Below, one piece after another: positions 17,236 through 27,159 of a stretch of DNA of 64,000 nucleotides (within the stretch, counting starts at the first letter, position 1; every line of letters begins with the position of its first letter). Under the pieces are notes generated by a model. The model was not told the origin of the DNA. It did not search any database and saw only the letters and a list, made by a program, of their open reading frames with translations. This stretch comes from Maribacter hydrothermalis (GTDB taxonomy: Bacteria; Bacteroidota; Bacteroidia; Flavobacteriales; Flavobacteriaceae), in the NCBI RefSeq assembly GCF_001913155.1, contig NZ_CP018760.1, positions 3,162,001-3,226,000 of the forward strand. Direction: 5' to 3'. Position numbers and translations under genes: made by a program.

Positions 17236-17269
17236 AAAAAAAGCATCTCGATCGAGATGCTTTTTTTTT
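17236..17269. terminator. intrinsic terminator downstream of secA
   Basis: A perfect palindrome: AGCATCTCGA / TCGAGATGCT (17243-17262), flanked by A and T runs that extend the pairing to 17236-17269. It lies 18 nt beyond the SecA stop and has a T run in both directions, so it can also stop plus-strand transcription. Confidence 0.85.
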
Positions 17270-17286
17270 ATATTTAGGTTTCACTC

Positions 17287-20200
17287 TTAATCTTGAGTCA
17301 AAACCCAGGTGCCGCTTTGTAATAACGGTTCGGCCTGTTTATATTTAACCGTTTTACTTTCCCCACTCATTACATTTTTTATAGTAACGCGTTCATTGCG
17401 ACCTATTTTTGGCTGCTCTCTAGTAATAGTTTCCGTAACCGCCGGGCGTTGACCTTGATTTTGTCCAACTGCTCTACTACGTGCGGCCAATTCATCACTA
17501 TTGGGAATTTCCTCTTTGGAAGTTTTTAAATTTTCTTTACGTTGTACGTTTCTTTCTTCTTGAATAGCATTGGTGTTTTCAGATGGTAATTCTCCTTTAA
17601 ACAAGAAAGAAACCACATCTTTGTTTACTTTTTCAATCATTGATTTAAAAAGTTCAAACGCTTCGAACTTATAAATTAATAAAGGGTCTTTTTGTTCGTG
17701 AACCGCTAATTGTACCGATTGCTTCAACTCATCCATTTTACGTAGATGCGTTTTCCAAGAATCATCAATAATTGCTAAAGAAATATTCTTTTCAAAATCT
17801 GTAATTAACTGCTTTCCATTAGTGTCGTAAGCTTCTTGAAGGTTGGTAACAACATTTAAGCTTTTAATACCATCGGTAAAAGGAACTACAATACGCTCAA
17901 AATTATTGGCATTATCTTCATGTACCTTTTTGATAACTGGAAAAGCTGCTGCTGCATTGCGTTCCATTTTATCATTATAATGGGTGTAAGCTGCTTTGTA
18001 AATTTTACCAGTGATTTCTTGAGTAGACATTTTACCAAAATCAGCTTCTTCTATAGGTGCTGTGATTGAAAAATATTTAATTAACTCAAATTCAAAGTTC
18101 TTATAATCACTTGCCGCTTTATTGCTTTCAACAATTACTTCACATGTGTCATAGACCATGTTTGCAATATCTAGCTTTAAACGTTCACCTTGTAAGGCAT
18201 GGCGTCTTCTTTTATATACAACTTCGCGTTGGGCATTCATTACATCATCATACTCTAATAAACGCTTGCGAACACCAAAATTATTTTCCTCTACTTTTTT
18301 CTGGGCACGTTCAATAGATTTGGTCATCATACTATGCTGAATAACTTCACCATCTTCCAAGCCCATTTTATCCATCATTTTTGCAACCCTATCAGAACCG
18401 AATAAACGCATTAAGTTATCTTCTAAAGAAACATAAAATTGAGAGCTTCCTGGATCTCCCTGACGACCAGAACGACCACGTAATTGTCTATCTACACGAC
18501 GAGAATCATGTCTTTCTGTACCTATAATAGCTAATCCACCTGCTTTTTTAACTGCTTCGGATAATTTAATATCTGTACCACGACCAGCCATGTTTGTAGC
18601 AATAGTTACAATACCCGCGTTACCCGCTTCAGCAACTACATCTGCTTCTTTCTTGTGAAGTTTAGCGTTCAATACATTATGAGGAACTTTACGAACACTC
18701 AATAATTTAGATAGTAATTCTGATATTTCTACCGAAGTGGTACCAATAAGTACAGGTCTTCCTGCCTGGCTTATTTTGGTAACTTCTTCAATAATGGCAT
18801 TATATTTTTCTCTTTTTGTTTTATAGATTAAATCGTTTCTATCATCTCTTGCGATGGGCCTGTTCGTGGGAATTTCCATTACATCTAACTTATAGATTTC
18901 CCAAAATTCACCAGCTTCGGTTACAGCAGTACCTGTCATACCAGCAAGTTTGCTATACATTCTAAAGTAATTCTGTAAGGTAACTGTTGCAAAAGTTTGA
19001 GTTAATGCTTCAATCTTTACATTCTCTTTTGCTTCAATAGCTTGGTGTAAACCGTCTGAGTATCTGCGGCCATCCATAATACGACCAGTTTGCTCATCAA
19101 CGATCATGACCTTATTATCCATTACTACATACTCCGTATCTTTTTCAAACAAGGTATATGCCTTTAGTAATTGGCTCATGGTATGTATACGCTCACTCTT
19201 AATCGTGAAATCTTTAAAAAGCTCTTCTTTAAGTTCGGCCTCTTTTTCAATTTCAAGATTTTGATTTTCAATCTTAGCTATTTCTCCACCTATATCTGGC
19301 ATTACAAAGAAATCTCTATTTTGTTCTCCAGAAATATAATCAACCCCTTTATCGGTTAATTCTATTTGGTTATTTTTTTCATCAATAACAAACAATAGGT
19401 CTTCATCTACCACAGGCATTTCTCTATTGTTATCCTGCATATAAAAGTTTTCGGTTTTTTGAAGTAATTGTTTTACTCCTTCTTCACTTAAAAACTTAAT
19501 TAATGCTTTGTTTTTTGGTAGTCCACGATATACTCTTAAGAGTAAAAAACCACCTTCTTTGGTATCACCTTCTGAAATGAGCTTTTTAGCTTCTGCTAAA
19601 ACACCGGTTAAATGTTGGCGTTGCTTTTGTACTATTTCACTAACCTTAGGTTTCAATTCATTGAATTCATGACGGTCACCTTCCGGTACTGGTCCAGAAA
19701 TAATTAATGGTGTTCGAGCGTCATCCACAAGTACAGAATCTACCTCATCTACCATAGCATAGTTATGTGGTCTTTGTACTAAGTCTTTTGGCGTATGCGC
19801 CATATTATCCCTTAGGTAATCAAAACCGAATTCGTTGTTTGTACCATAGGTAATATCGGCATTGTAGGCTGCTCGTCTTCCATTAGAATTTGGTTTGTGG
19901 TGGTCAATACAATCTACAGAAAGACCATGAAATTGAAAGATTGGTGCCATCCAAGCACTATCTCTTTTTGCCAAATAATCATTTACAGTTACCAAGTGAG
20001 CGCCATTTCCGCTCAAAGCATTTAAATATAGGGGTAGGGTTGCAACTAAAGTTTTACCTTCACCAGTTTGCATTTCTGCTATTTTACCTTGGTGCATGGC
20101 AATACCGCCAATAAGCTGAACGTCATAATGTACCATATCCCAAGTAACTTCTTTACCGGCAGCATTCCAAGAGTTTTTCCAAACTGCGTTTTCGCCTTCA

Positions 20201-20646
20201 AGAGTAACATATTCTTTAGTAGCTGACAATGTTCTGTCATATTCTGATGCTGCTACTTTTAAAGTTTCATTTTTGGCAAATCGTTTGGCAGTTTCTTTCA
20301 CAACTGCGAAAGCCTCTGGCAATAATTTATTAAGTGTTTCTTCAGAAATAGTATAAACTTCTTCTTTTAGTTTATCAATTGCAGTATAGAGATCTTCATT
20401 TTTATCAATATCGGTAGAGTTTTTAACCTCTTCTTCCAATTTATTGATTTCTTCAGTTTTCTCTTTATAAGAGTCTTGAATTATCTTCTTAAATTCTATG
20501 GTCTTTTGCCTAAGTTCATCGTGGTTTAGGCTTTCAAGTTTAGATTCGAATGACTTTATTTGGTCTACTAAAGGCTGTAGTTCCTTTACATCTTTTTGTG
20601 ATTTATCACCAACGAATGCCTTTAGGATGGAATTAATGAAACTCAT
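17287..20646 (-). CDS. secA: preprotein translocase ATPase SecA
   Basis: A 1,119-residue SecA, the motor that drives unfolded preproteins through SecYEG. Visible features are the Walker [12 protein letters not shown], the [19 protein letters not shown] segment, the preprotein cross-linking domain with the extra ~100-residue insertion common in Bacteroidota, [16 protein letters not shown] and the [16 protein letters not shown] motif VI. The C-terminus ends in [20 protein letters not shown] with no CxCxSGx8CH zinc motif, normal for the phylum. It is monocistronic, with a strong terminator 18 nt downstream. Confidence 0.97.
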   Translation of the reverse strand: MSFINSILKAFVGDKSQKDVKELQPLVDQIKSFESKLESLNHDELRQKTIEFKKIIQDSYKEKTEEINKLEEEVKNSTDIDKNEDLYTAIDKLKEEVYTISEETLNKLLPEAFAVVKETAKRFAKNETLKVAASEYDRTLSATKEYVTLEGENAVWKNSWNAAGKEVTWDMVHYDVQLIGGIAMHQGKIAEMQTGEGKTLVATLPLYLNALSGNGAHLVTVNDYLAKRDSAWMAPIFQFHGLSVDCIDHHKPNSNGRRAAYNADITYGTNNEFGFDYLRDNMAHTPKDLVQRPHNYAMVDEVDSVLVDDARTPLIISGPVPEGDRHEFNELKPKVSEIVQKQRQHLTGVLAEAKKLISEGDTKEGGFLLLRVYRGLPKNKALIKFLSEEGVKQLLQKTENFYMQDNNREMPVVDEDLLFVIDEKNNQIELTDKGVDYISGEQNRDFFVMPDIGGEIAKIENQNLEIEKEAELKEELFKDFTIKSERIHTMSQLLKAYTLFEKDTEYVVMDNKVMIVDEQTGRIMDGRRYSDGLHQAIEAKENVKIEALTQTFATVTLQNYFRMYSKLAGMTGTAVTEAGEFWEIYKLDVMEIPTNRPIARDDRNDLIYKTKREKYNAIIEEVTKISQAGRPVLIGTTSVEISELLSKLLSVRKVPHNVLNAKLHKKEADVVAEAGNAGIVTIATNMAGRGTDIKLSEAVKKAGGLAIIGTERHDSRRVDRQLRGRSGRQGDPGSSQFYVSLEDNLMRLFGSDRVAKMMDKMGLEDGEVIQHSMMTKSIERAQKKVEENNFGVRKRLLEYDDVMNAQREVVYKRRRHALQGERLKLDIANMVYDTCEVIVESNKAASDYKNFEFELIKYFSITAPIEEADFGKMSTQEITGKIYKAAYTHYNDKMERNAAAAFPVIKKVHEDNANNFERIVVPFTDGIKSLNVVTNLQEAYDTNGKQLITDFEKNISLAIIDDSWKTHLRKMDELKQSVQLAVHEQKDPLLIYKFEAFELFKSMIEKVNKDVVSFLFKGELPSENTNAIQEERNVQRKENLKTSKEEIPNSDELAARSRAVGQNQGQRPAVTETITREQPKIGRNERVTIKNVMSGESKTVKYKQAEPLLQSGTWVLTQD

Positions 20647-20813
20647 ATATTTTATACTATTTAGAATTGAAAATATAAAATCAATTTAGATACTTATAAT
20701 TTTCAAAATATTTTAGAGTCGACAAAAATGAACGACGCTGTACAAGAGCAAAAGGTATTCCAGTCTTGTTTTTTAAGCTGTTTTACCTAATAACCTGTCA
20801 AAATTACATAAAA

Positions 20814-20837
20814 AAAAAGCCTCCGAGGAGACTTTTT
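20814..20837 (-). terminator. intrinsic terminator after the DUF2795 gene
   Basis: A stem AAAAAG-C-CTCC / GGAG-A-CTTTTT with a 2-nt GA turn and one C/A mismatch. On the minus strand it ends in a T run and lies 23 nt beyond the stop of the DUF2795-type gene. Confidence 0.7.
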
Positions 20838-20860
20838 ATTAGTTATTATGATATCGAATA

Positions 20861-21085
20861 TTAATATTCGTCCTCGTTCCAGAGGTAGTCTTCTTCCGTA
20901 GGGTAGTCAGGCCAAATCTCTTCGATAGATTCATATATTTCGCCACCTTCTTCTTCCATAGATTGTAAATTTTCTACGACTTCTAGAGGGGCTCCAGTTC
21001 TGATGGAGTAATCTATTAACTCATCTTTACTTGCCGGCCAAGGTGCATCACTTAAATAAGATGCTAATTCTAATGTCCAATACAT
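20861..21085 (-). CDS. DUF2795-family small acidic protein
   Basis: A 74-residue, strongly acidic protein starting MYWTLELASYLSDAPWPASKDELIDYSIRTGAPLE (read as short segments: WTLELASYL, APWPASKDEL, RTGAPLEVVENL), matching the DUF2795 family (PF11387) that is nearly universal in Flavobacteriia. The C-terminus ends EEDYLWNEDEY. No catalytic motif is present. It is monocistronic with its own terminator. The role is unknown; its conservation and separate transcription suggest a housekeeping or regulatory function. Confidence 0.85.
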   Translation of the reverse strand: MYWTLELASYLSDAPWPASKDELIDYSIRTGAPLEVVENLQSMEEEGGEIYESIEEIWPDYPTEEDYLWNEDEY

Positions 21086-21208
21086 AGTAATTGTTTGATT
21101 TTAATTTTTTGCAAAAGTAATTTTTAAATTGAGATTGCCAAGAAAATAATCATAAATCTCAATTTATTTTTATGATTATTAATTGATAACGAATAAATTA
21201 CAGATTTA

Positions 21209-21784
21209 TTAGCCCTTTTTTTTAGGAATCCATTTTATTTCACTCGCTTGTAAATCATTTGACAACTTTCGTGCCAATACAAAAATGTAGTCCGAAAGCC
21301 GATTTATAAATGAAAGTACAGAAACATCGAAAGGTTCATTTTCAAACAATAAAGTAGCCATGCGTTCTGCCCTTCTGCAAACGGTACGTGCTATATGACA
21401 GTATGACACTATTGTGTGTCCGCCAGGTAGAATAAAATGCGTCATTTGAGGTAATTGACTATCCATTTCATCTATCGCATCTTCTAAAAATTGGATTTCT
21501 TCAGTACCTACTTTAGTAATTTTTAAGCGTTGTTTGCCATTTTTGAGCGTTTCTTTTTCTGGGTCAGTTGCTAAAATTGCTCCTACCACAAATAAATGTT
21601 GTTGTATTAATATAAGTTGATCTTGATATCTTTTGTCAATATTTTGATCTCTAATAAGTCCTAACCAAGAGTTTAATTCATCTATTGTTCCATAGCTATC
21701 AATGCGAACATGATGTTTAGGTACTCGAGTACCACCAAATAGTCCGGTTGTACCGTCATCCCCTGTTTTGGTATATACTTTCAT
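21209..21784 (-). CDS. cob(I)yrinic acid a,c-diamide adenosyltransferase (PduO type)
   Basis: A 191-residue ATP:cob(I)alamin adenosyltransferase. The N-terminal ATP-binding segment YTKTGDDGTTGLFGGTRV is diagnostic of the PduO family, as are SYGTIDELNSWLG and CRRAER. It makes adenosylcobalamin, the cofactor for B12 mutases and for CarH-type photoreceptors. A CarH-like regulator is encoded at 55.3 kb in this window. It is the last gene of a minus-strand cluster behind a 50-residue membrane protein and a shortened methyltransferase-like gene. Confidence 0.93.
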   Translation of the reverse strand: MKVYTKTGDDGTTGLFGGTRVPKHHVRIDSYGTIDELNSWLGLIRDQNIDKRYQDQLILIQQHLFVVGAILATDPEKETLKNGKQRLKITKVGTEEIQFLEDAIDEMDSQLPQMTHFILPGGHTIVSYCHIARTVCRRAERMATLLFENEPFDVSVLSFINRLSDYIFVLARKLSNDLQASEIKWIPKKKG

Positions 21785-21856
21785 TTTTTAAATTGGATTA
21801 ATGTTTTTGGTAAGGAATGTATTCCTTAATTGAGCTAGGTGAATGAGTTTTACGAA

Positions 21857-22009
21857 CTATTGTTCGTTGTCTTTTTTTTCTTTCCTAGTATAATCACCCA
21901 TAAATTTCCTTGATTTACGGTTATTTTTCTTGCCTCTACTAGTGATACGAATTGCTAAATAAATGGCAAATACCACTCCAAGGGTTATATAAATTGTATT
22001 ATTGCTCAT
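21857..22009 (-). CDS. 50-residue single-span membrane protein
   Basis: ATG at 22009, TAG at 21859-21857. The product starts MSNNTIYITLGVVFAIYLAIRI, one membrane span, then a basic/hydrophilic tail (TSRGKKNNRKSRKF...KEKKDNEQ). It lies between the methyltransferase-like gene (30 nt gap) and the adenosyltransferase (72 nt gap), all on the minus strand. Similar short one-span proteins with basic tails are frequent in Flavobacteriaceae. The function is unknown. Confidence 0.55.
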   Translation of the reverse strand: MSNNTIYITLGVVFAIYLAIRITSRGKKNNRKSRKFMGDYTRKEKKDNEQ

Positions 22010-22039
22010 TAAGTATTGCTTTAGTTTAAAATTACTGGT

Positions 22040-22534
22040 TTAAATCCGTATTTTAAAATGTTCTTTTGCTTGTTCTTTTCTAAAAAACACGGCGCCGCAA
22101 TAAAACATATCGATTGTGACCCTAACGTTATGTTCTGATTTTAAATTTTTCCAACTCTCTAGATTTCTTTTGTTTTTATGTATTCCGTCTAAAAGAAGCA
22201 TGCGGTCATTTGATCCATTGCGGAAGTCTAAATTAATGTTGCTTAGGTCAGAGATATTTGCAAGGACAACGTCCGCATTGTTTTCAATAAATGAAATATC
22301 AGGGCAATGCCATTCAACGACTTCTTCGGATGCTTTATAATCTCCCACTAAAAAAATTGACTGGTATTTAAAATATGTTATGCTCTTAACCACCAATTTT
22401 AAAGATATTGGAAGCTTTAATTTCTTATTTTGATATAGACATTTTGTAATATAATCGTACACAAAGGGAGAATGAATTCCGTGTTGATTGTTTGCAGTTA
22501 GATAAAATTTAATAAACGATATAAAGCGAAACAC
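22040..22534 (-). CDS. shortened class I methyltransferase-like protein
   Basis: A 164-residue protein. The N-terminus has the NQHGIHSPFVYDYITKCLY signature and the C-terminus VRVTIDMFYCGAVFFRKEQAKEHF, both of which I associate with a family of flavobacterial class I SAM-dependent methyltransferases of roughly 220-250 residues. Here the middle is shortened, and the expected glycine-rich SAM loop is replaced by IFLVGDYKASEEVVEW, with no GxGxG. It may therefore be a degenerate or non-catalytic member. The reading frame itself is intact. It begins the cluster that ends with the cobalamin adenosyltransferase. Confidence 0.65.
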   Translation of the reverse strand: MFRFISFIKFYLTANNQHGIHSPFVYDYITKCLYQNKKLKLPISLKLVVKSITYFKYQSIFLVGDYKASEEVVEWHCPDISFIENNADVVLANISDLSNINLDFRNGSNDRMLLLDGIHKNKRNLESWKNLKSEHNVRVTIDMFYCGAVFFRKEQAKEHFKIRI

Positions 22535-22666
22535 TAGTTACTTTTTCAAATTTCACCAAAAGTAAAGATTGCGGTTGTATTTAGAATTGTAAAATTTAAA
22601 AAGTAGGTTTTGGTAAGAAATGGGGCAGGTATAAGATTGGGGTGTAAAGACAATTTAATTACTGAA

Positions 22667-22927
22667 TTAAGAAAGTTTAGCGTTGTTCATTTTTGTTTTG
22701 AATTCTAAAGCGTTGATGATCCTGTTGTTTTTGTTCTTATATAACCTGGCAACTTCGATTTTATTTTGAGTTTCCATCATTGGAAAAAAAAATTCATTAC
22801 TTTCAATTGTTTGAACCTTCTCAACTTGTACTGTTTCGATCACTACAGAAATATTCTCGTTGTTAGCTTGCGCTTGTACTAAAAAAGTAGTGAAGAAAAG
22901 AGCGGTTAAAAGAATAATTGATTTCAT
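22667..22927 (-). CDS. small secreted protein with RLYxxKNxRI motif (paralogue B)
   Basis: An 86-residue protein. Residues 1-20 form a signal peptide (IILLTALFFTTFLVQAQ). The mature part ends VARLYKNKNNRIINALEF and NAKLS, aligning with the C-terminus of the protein at 13652-13909: both keep R-L-Y, K-N, R-I, a Leu-x-Phe and a final K-L-A/S, and share similar length and an AQ cleavage site. No known domain is recognised. It lies downstream of the ABC-F gene behind a hairpin at 23004-23033. The function is unknown. Confidence 0.75.
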   Translation of the reverse strand: MKSIILLTALFFTTFLVQAQANNENISVVIETVQVEKVQTIESNEFFFPMMETQNKIEVARLYKNKNNRIINALEFKTKMNNAKLS

Positions 22928-23003
22928 ACTATTTGTTTTACACTGCTAAAGTACAAGCAAGCTCAAACATATTTCTTCACTTGTCGTTGGGCGTCATTTT
23001 ACT

Positions 23004-23033
23004 ATAGACGAATGGTAAAAACCATTCGTCTAT
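23004..23033. repeat. 13-bp inverted repeat between the ABC-F gene and the small secreted gene
   Basis: ATAGACGAATGGT (23004-23016) and its exact reverse complement (23021-23033) are separated by AAAA. It lies 50 nt beyond the ABC-F stop and about 77 nt before the ATG of the small secreted gene, both on minus. No proper T run follows on the minus strand, so it could be a weak terminator, an operator or an mRNA-stabilising hairpin. Confidence 0.6.
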
Positions 23034-23082
23034 TATTATTAGCGCAACTTAAAAATGTGAAGTCTGTGGTCTATAATATTGG

Positions 23083-24954
23083 TTAATCTTCCATTAAAGC
23101 AGAAAGCTCAAACCAACGTTCGGTTTTAGTTTCAATGGCATCGGTAACCTCTTTAAGTTCAATAGAAAGGTTCTTTATGTCATCTCCACTTAAAGAACTA
23201 TCTGTAAATTTATCTTGTAAATTAACTTTCTCTTTTTCTAATTTCTGAATTTCACGTTCTAATTTTTTGTACTCCTGTTGGTCTGCATAAGAGATTTTTG
23301 GAGAAGCATCTGGTTCTTTCCAGCTGGTTTTAGTATTGCTTTGAACTTCCTTATGCTCTCTTTTTTCTTGAATTTGACTGTCTTCGTAAGCTCTATAATC
23401 TGAGTAGTTGCCTGGGAAATCCTCAACAACTGCATCACCTCTAAAAACAAATAGATGATCCACAATCTTATCCATAAAGTAGCGGTCGTGAGAAACGACC
23501 ATTAAGCATCCTTGGAAATCCATTAAAAAGCTTTCCAATACATTTAGGGTTACAATATCTAAATCGTTAGTAGGCTCATCTAGAATTAAAAAATTAGGGT
23601 TTTGTATCAATATTGTACACAGGTATAGTCGCTTACGCTCACCACCACTTAACTTGTCTACAAAATCATATTGTTTTTTTCTATCGAATAAGAACCGTTC
23701 TAACAACTGTTGTGCAGAAATTTGTCTTCCTTTCATTAACGGAATGTAATCACCGAATTCACGAATAACATCAATAACCTTCTGCCCTGGCTTTATTTCA
23801 ATTCCTTTTTGGGTGTAATAGCCAAATTTAATGGTGTCGCCTACAATTACTTTTCCACTATCTGGTTGATCTTGGCCACTTAGTATATTTAGAAAAGTAG
23901 ATTTTCCTGTACCATTTTTACCAATAATTCCAATACGCTCTCCTTTTTGAAATACATATTCGAACTTGTTTAAAATGGGTTTATCCGGAAAGGATTTAGA
24001 GATTTTATGGAGTTCTAGAATTTTACTTCCCATACGCTCCATATTCAATTCTAACTGAACTTGGTGGTCTTTTCTACGCTGACTGGCTTTGTCCTTAATT
24101 ACGGCAAAATCGTCTATTCTAGATTTAGATTTCGTGGTTCGGGCTTTTGGTTGCCTACGCATCCAATCTAATTCCTTCTTAAATAACAATTCTGTTTTAT
24201 GCTGTTCTACGGCTTCTTGTTCTATACGGGCTTCCTTCTTTTCTAAGTAGTAAGAATAATTCCCTTTATACGGATAAAGTTTTCCATTTTCCAATTCTAT
24301 AATTTCATTACAAACACGCTCTAAAAAGAAACGGTCGTGCGTTACCATGAAAAGGGTCATATTTTCTTTAGCAAAAAATTCCTCTAACCATTCGATCATT
24401 TCTAAATCTAAATGGTTGGTAGGCTCATCTAATATTAAAAGATCCGGCTTGTTTATTAGGGCATTTGCCAATGCCAAACGTTTCTTTTGCCCACCAGATA
24501 GTTTCCCCACTGTAGCATCTAAATCCTCTAATTTTAGTTTTGAAAGTATTTGCTTGTATTGGGTTTCAAAATCCCAAGCTTCAAAACGATCCATTGCCTC
24601 GAATGCTTTTTGGTAAGCATCCGCATCATCAGGATTTAAAAGTGCTTTTTCATAGTTCTCTAAAACTTTTAAAATTTCATTGTCCGAAGCGAAAATAGTT
24701 TCTTCCACAGTCAGTTTTGGGTCCATCACCGGCTCTTGTGCCAAAAAGGATACACGTGTAGATTTGCGGTAATTTACTTGTCCGCTATCTGGAGTGTCTG
24801 CACCAGATAATATATTAAGAATAGACGTTTTTCCCGTTCCGTTTTTAGCGATCAAAGCAATTTTTTGGTCTTTATTGATGCCAAAAGAAAGATTATCAAA
24901 AAGCACCAATTCGCCATAGGATTTCGAAATATTTTCAACGGTAAGTAAATTCAT
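23083..24954 (-). CDS. ABC-F family ATP-binding protein (Uup-like)
   Basis: A 623-residue soluble protein with two ABC ATPase domains and no membrane part. The Walker A sites are ALIAKNGTGKTS (first) and GIIGKNGTGKST (second); the signatures are LSGGQKKRLALAN and LSGGERKRLYLCT; both Walker B motifs read LLILDEPTN/FLILDEPTN. The linker between the domains is charged (P-site tRNA interaction motif region) and a C-terminal coiled coil (~560-623) is present, as in Uup. ABC-F proteins act on the ribosome or, for Uup, on ribosome assembly and DNA transactions. There is no sign of an antibiotic-resistance-type long linker. Confidence 0.93.
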   Translation of the reverse strand: MNLLTVENISKSYGELVLFDNLSFGINKDQKIALIAKNGTGKTSILNILSGADTPDSGQVNYRKSTRVSFLAQEPVMDPKLTVEETIFASDNEILKVLENYEKALLNPDDADAYQKAFEAMDRFEAWDFETQYKQILSKLKLEDLDATVGKLSGGQKKRLALANALINKPDLLILDEPTNHLDLEMIEWLEEFFAKENMTLFMVTHDRFFLERVCNEIIELENGKLYPYKGNYSYYLEKKEARIEQEAVEQHKTELLFKKELDWMRRQPKARTTKSKSRIDDFAVIKDKASQRRKDHQVQLELNMERMGSKILELHKISKSFPDKPILNKFEYVFQKGERIGIIGKNGTGKSTFLNILSGQDQPDSGKVIVGDTIKFGYYTQKGIEIKPGQKVIDVIREFGDYIPLMKGRQISAQQLLERFLFDRKKQYDFVDKLSGGERKRLYLCTILIQNPNFLILDEPTNDLDIVTLNVLESFLMDFQGCLMVVSHDRYFMDKIVDHLFVFRGDAVVEDFPGNYSDYRAYEDSQIQEKREHKEVQSNTKTSWKEPDASPKISYADQQEYKKLEREIQKLEKEKVNLQDKFTDSSLSGDDIKNLSIELKEVTDAIETKTERWFELSALMED

Positions 24955-24965
24955 AAAAAGGTTCG

Positions 24966-26156
24966 CTAGATTTTTGTTTTTTTGGCTAATTCTTTACTCT
25001 TAAAGTAATATATAAGATATAGGTAACGTATAGCCAATGCTAGTAATATGATAATTAATAATATGGAGAACACCTGAACCTTAAATATCCACAGCATGCA
25101 AATAATGCCAAGTAATATGGTCAGAAATATATTGTACGTAATCATCCATGACGGAATCTTTTTTTTAATTAGTACAAATGCTATGACAATATTTGGTGCA
25201 AATGCCCAAAGGGAATTAAAGTTTGCTTTGGTCGCTAAATGATCTGTGGCAAACCAAAGGAATAGTATCAGCACACCAGCCAAACCTGTAGCTGCAAATA
25301 GCCCAAAGTCTAACCATTTATTTCTTCGTAAATTTTTATAATCGGTATAGGTAATATAACTAACCAATATCAGTAAAATACTAAGCCAAAATAAAGGAGT
25401 TAGAAATATTAAAGAGCGATATTCTTGTTCAGGAATATCTAAAATGACGGACTCACTTTTAACTATCGGCTTGCCGTCTAGTGTGGTATGTTTCATTTGT
25501 TCGTACACATAAATTGGTAAGAACAAATGTTCGTATGGGGTTGCTTCTCTGTCAATTACGGAGCCTAATGCAAGGTCAATACCAAAATTAGACCAGGTAT
25601 TCGGATTCAATTTCAAACGGATCAACTCCCTAAATGTCAAGTGCTCTTTTAAGTAGTTATAATCGAATTTGAACTCATTTCCCAAAGTTTTTTCAAATAC
25701 CATTGGTATTCTGGTGGCACAATTATCAAATAAGAAATCGTACTTGTATTTTTTGTTTTCAGGTAATAAGTTGCGCTCTAGAAAAGTGACAATCTGGTTG
25801 CGTTGTTCTAAGTCTACATCTAAAACTTGCTCTCTGATCCACCGTTTTTCTTGTTGGTATGAGTAATCGAAGTACTTAAAAGGAATTCTAGAAATGGTGT
25901 ATGATAACTTACCTCTTGTGAAATTTAAATAGAAGTTTGGGTCTTCGAAATCATAGGTTCCATAACCGTAAACTTCATCGATACCTAGAGTTGGGTCTTG
26001 TAACCGTATAGCGCTATGTCCAAATTTGGCTGCTAAATCTTCACCTGTACCAACGGTTAATAAACTAATTTTTGATAATGGGGAGAGCTCTACATTTTGG
26101 GTGTGCCCCAAAAATAAAGTGAAAAATAGAATTAAAATTAAGATTCTTTTAAACAT
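24966..26156 (-). CDS. Lnb-like/DUF4105 membrane protein (candidate lipoprotein N-acyltransferase)
   Basis: A 396-residue protein: signal peptide (1-19), a periplasmic domain of about 230 residues, then about five membrane spans (~255-390). The periplasmic domain is the former DUF4105 (PF13387), recently linked to Lnb, the Bacteroides lipoprotein N-acyltransferase. Likely catalytic residues are His47 in KFGHSAIRL and Cys146 in FDNCATR, a Cys/His arrangement consistent with a thioester intermediate. Its stop is 11 nt before the ABC-F start codon, so the two may be co-transcribed. Function by homology from memory; the domain assignment is firmer than the enzymatic one. Confidence 0.8.
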   Translation of the reverse strand: MFKRILILILFFTLFLGHTQNVELSPLSKISLLTVGTGEDLAAKFGHSAIRLQDPTLGIDEVYGYGTYDFEDPNFYLNFTRGKLSYTISRIPFKYFDYSYQQEKRWIREQVLDVDLEQRNQIVTFLERNLLPENKKYKYDFLFDNCATRIPMVFEKTLGNEFKFDYNYLKEHLTFRELIRLKLNPNTWSNFGIDLALGSVIDREATPYEHLFLPIYVYEQMKHTTLDGKPIVKSESVILDIPEQEYRSLIFLTPLFWLSILLILVSYITYTDYKNLRRNKWLDFGLFAATGLAGVLILFLWFATDHLATKANFNSLWAFAPNIVIAFVLIKKKIPSWMITYNIFLTILLGIICMLWIFKVQVFSILLIIILLALAIRYLYLIYYFKSKELAKKTKI

Positions 26157-26400
26157 ACTTCTACTAGCTCATAGCAGCTGCAAAGATGCGAATAATAAGA
26201 TACTTAATTCCAAATGCTATTATAATTTACCATCGAAATTGGTATTGATTTTTAGTTCGACGGTAAAACTGGTTTTACTTTCTTGTTTTAAATCATAGAA
26301 CCAAGAGAAATATCTTTATTTTTAACGCAGTTAAATAAGGAGTATTTTAAGATATATCCTTGCCCTATTAAAATGTACATACTGTTTAATTTAGATTCAA

Positions 26401-27138
26401 ATGAAAAAGCATATACCTAATTTTATAACCCTTTTAAACGTTTTTTGTGGTTGCGTGGCTACTATGTTCGCTGTCATGAATAGATTGGAGCTTGCTGCAC
26501 TATTTGTTGCGCTAGGTATTTTCTTTGATTTTTTTGATGGATTAGCGGCTCGTGTTCTGGATGTTAAAAGTGAATTAGGTTTACAGTTGGATTCTTTGGC
26601 CGATATGATTACTAGCGGATTAGTACCGGGTATTGTAATGTTTCAGTTATTGGCAATGGCGCAAACTAGTGGATGGGGTAACGGTTCCCACTTTTTTATG
26701 GAAGCGGGTGAATTTCAATATGATCACCTTATTCCATTTTTGGGTTTTATAATCACGATGGCCTCCGCATATCGTTTGGCTAAATTCAACATTGATGAAA
26801 ATCAGACGTCGTCCTTTATTGGTTTACCAACACCTGCAAATGCGCTATTAATACTTTCATTGCCCCTAATCCTGTTATATCAAAATAATGATTTCTTAAA
26901 TAGTATTATTCTTAATCAATGGTTCTTAATCTTTTTAACCTTGGTAAGTGCCTATTTATTAAATGCCAACTTACCCTTGTTTGCATTAAAATTTAAGAAT
27001 ACAAGCTTTAAGGATAATGCTATGCGTTACATCTTTTTGATCATTAGTTTTGTACTTATTGTAACTATGAAATTCATGGCTATTCCTTTAATTATTCTAT
27101 TTTATGTAGTAAGTTCTGTCATACAAGAAAGACTTTAG
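26401..27138 (+). CDS. pssA: CDP-diacylglycerol-serine O-phosphatidyltransferase
   Basis: A 245-residue integral membrane enzyme of the CDP-alcohol phosphatidyltransferase family. The diagnostic DGxxARx8Gx3Dx3D motif is complete (Asp46, Gly47, Ala50, Arg51, Gly60, Asp64, Asp68). About seven to eight hydrophobic spans follow the family pattern. It makes phosphatidylserine, the precursor of phosphatidylethanolamine. The gene starts a plus-strand run that continues through dinB-like and dus genes with short gaps, and is divergent from the Lnb-like gene across a 244-nt promoter region in which I see no special structure. Confidence 0.92.
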   Translation: MKKHIPNFITLLNVFCGCVATMFAVMNRLELAALFVALGIFFDFFDGLAARVLDVKSELGLQLDSLADMITSGLVPGIVMFQLLAMAQTSGWGNGSHFFMEAGEFQYDHLIPFLGFIITMASAYRLAKFNIDENQTSSFIGLPTPANALLILSLPLILLYQNNDFLNSIILNQWFLIFLTLVSAYLLNANLPLFALKFKNTSFKDNAMRYIFLIISFVLIVTMKFMAIPLIILFYVVSSVIQERL

Positions 27139-27159
27139 ATATATAACTATTTAGGATAG

